Positions 47,932-48,650 of a stretch of 48,650 nt of DNA are shown one piece after another. The stretch is from a virus. A program made the translations under genes and the position numbers. The number at the start of each line of letters is the position of its first letter. Position 1 is the first letter of the stretch. Location of the stretch: positions 1 to 48,650 of IMG/VR virus record IMGVR_UViG_3300030333_004008, one strand, 5' to 3'. The notes under the pieces were generated by a model. The model saw nothing but the letters and a program-made list of their open reading frames with translations. It searched no databases and had not been told where the DNA came from.

Positions 47932-48650
47932 CTAACTTGCTTTTTCTATTCTTACATTGTTAACAGCCAGACGTGCTTGTAAATGCTCTTTTTCTCTATT
48001 CTTATCACATTTAATATCTAACAGTTCAACAAGACCTGTTTCTTTATTCTTAAATGGATTAATAGATATTACTTTATTAGCATTATAAGCGACTCTAAAT
48101 GAGCCTCTAGATGAAGATATGTCCATACCTTCTTTGAAAGCTGCTTTACTTACCTCACTAACAGCAAATACAATTACGTTTTGTCTTACTGCAAGTTCCA
48201 TAATAGCTTGAGATGCTTCCTCAACTTTCATATTGTTATCCTTTTGTTTGCTCTTAAATAGGCCCAAATGGTCAACAATTACTATTTCTGGCTTGATAGG
48301 TAGGCTAGTGATTCTTGTCTCTAATTCATGTGCATATGGCGCAGAATAATCTACTGTTAGCCATTCGAATCTTTTATCCATACCATTTTTCATTTGTTTA
48401 TAGTGCTCAGATAGTTGTTTTTCATCCCAACCCATCTCTATTTGTACAAATCTAGACCATATTTGTCTTGGTGACATCTCCATTTCTACAAAATAAGTTT
48501 GTTTCTTGAAGTAATTAGCCCAGTTTTGTAACAACATAGTCTTCATACTAGCAGGTGGAGCTTGTATTATGACAGTTTCGCCTGGATATACAGGAAAATC
48601 CTGCCCATATGGCTCACCTAAGTTAATAGGTTTAAGATCTTGAGCATAGA
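47932..48650 (-). CDS. DnaB-like replicative helicase (RecA-fold), N-terminus beyond the window
   Basis: Partial: the frame is open to position 48650, so the start lies outside. Walker A reads APPASMKT (about 48562-48539), with Met where a Gly is usual before Lys-Thr; a downstream VEMEMSPRQIWSRF resembles helicase motif H1a, PEIVIVDHLGLF (48285-48250 region) is Walker B, and VIVFAVSEVSKAAF then SSSRGSFRVAYNANKVISIN match the sensor and arginine-finger region of DnaB/gp4-type helicases. It unwinds DNA at the phage replication fork. No primase domain is visible in this part. Confidence 0.88.
   Translation of the reverse strand, partial: YAQDLKPINLGEPYGQDFPVYPGETVIIQAPPASMKTMLLQNWANYFKKQTYFVEMEMSPRQIWSRFVQIEMGWDEKQLSEHYKQMKNGMDKRFEWLTVDYSAPYAHELETRITSLPIKPEIVIVDHLGLFKSKQKDNNMKVEEASQAIMELAVRQNVIVFAVSEVSKAAFKEGMDISSSRGSFRVAYNANKVISINPFKNKETGLVELLDIKCDKNREKEHLQARLAVNNVRIEKAS

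Noticed and set aside
1-48650. CRISPR array, insertion sequence, integrase or lysogeny module
   Set aside because: No regularly spaced repeats, no transposase or recombinase motif, and no repressor/integrase pair was seen in the window.

Overview
The window looks like the late and part of the early region of a tailed dsDNA phage, probably with podovirus morphology. It is AT-rich, gene-dense, and full of TAATG and ATGA start/stop overlaps. It carries a terminase pair, a portal of the long P22 type, scaffold, major capsid, head-tail connector, nozzle and fibre proteins, and a block of very large virion proteins, with no contractile-tail genes, tape measure or integrase. Small conserved proteins at the left resemble those common in marine and freshwater phage metagenomes. 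I cannot name the host from sequence alone. Both ends of the window are in leftward genes, so the genome is longer than 48.65 kb.

Layout. (1) Positions 1-3.83 kb: a leftward operon of small, mostly unrecognised genes, several under 60 codons, interrupted by a tRNA with anticodon CAU (3306-3381) and by an ~840-nt protein-free stretch (about 2766-1925) that folds into many perfect hairpins and ends in a classical intrinsic terminator. This is the best candidate for a large ornate phage RNA of the GOLLD/ROOL kind. A second, smaller structured element (1589-1753) shares two motifs with its 5' end. (2) 3.83-4.25 kb: the divergent control region. (3) 4.25-23.6 kb: the rightward packaging and head module: small terminase, LamG-like protein, large terminase, two M15 peptidases, portal, scaffold, major capsid, three related beta-rich accessory proteins, connector, metallophosphoesterase, and a cluster of tiny membrane proteins that could hold the lysis functions, closed by a terminator at 23.6 kb. 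(4) 23.66-46.07 kb: tail nozzle-like protein, tail fibre, then four large proteins of 528, 888, 3128 and 978 residues. The 3128-residue protein carries a DFDLDK motif in a context like the catalytic double-psi beta-barrel of multisubunit RNA polymerase beta-prime, as in the virion RNA polymerases of crAss-like phages. The set is best read as ejected virion proteins that include an RNA polymerase. (5) 46.07-48.65 kb: a convergent leftward early block: small helical and zinc-motif proteins, a PD-(D/E)XK Holliday-junction-resolvase-like nuclease, a winged-helix protein and a DnaB-like helicase that runs off the window.

How it may work together (inference): a virion-carried polymerase would enter with the DNA and transcribe the leftward early genes, the tRNA and the large RNA. 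The rightward structural operon would follow from the control region at 4.0 kb. The most notable items are the large structured RNA, the giant polymerase-like protein, the connector gene split by a +1 shift, and several overlooked micro-genes.
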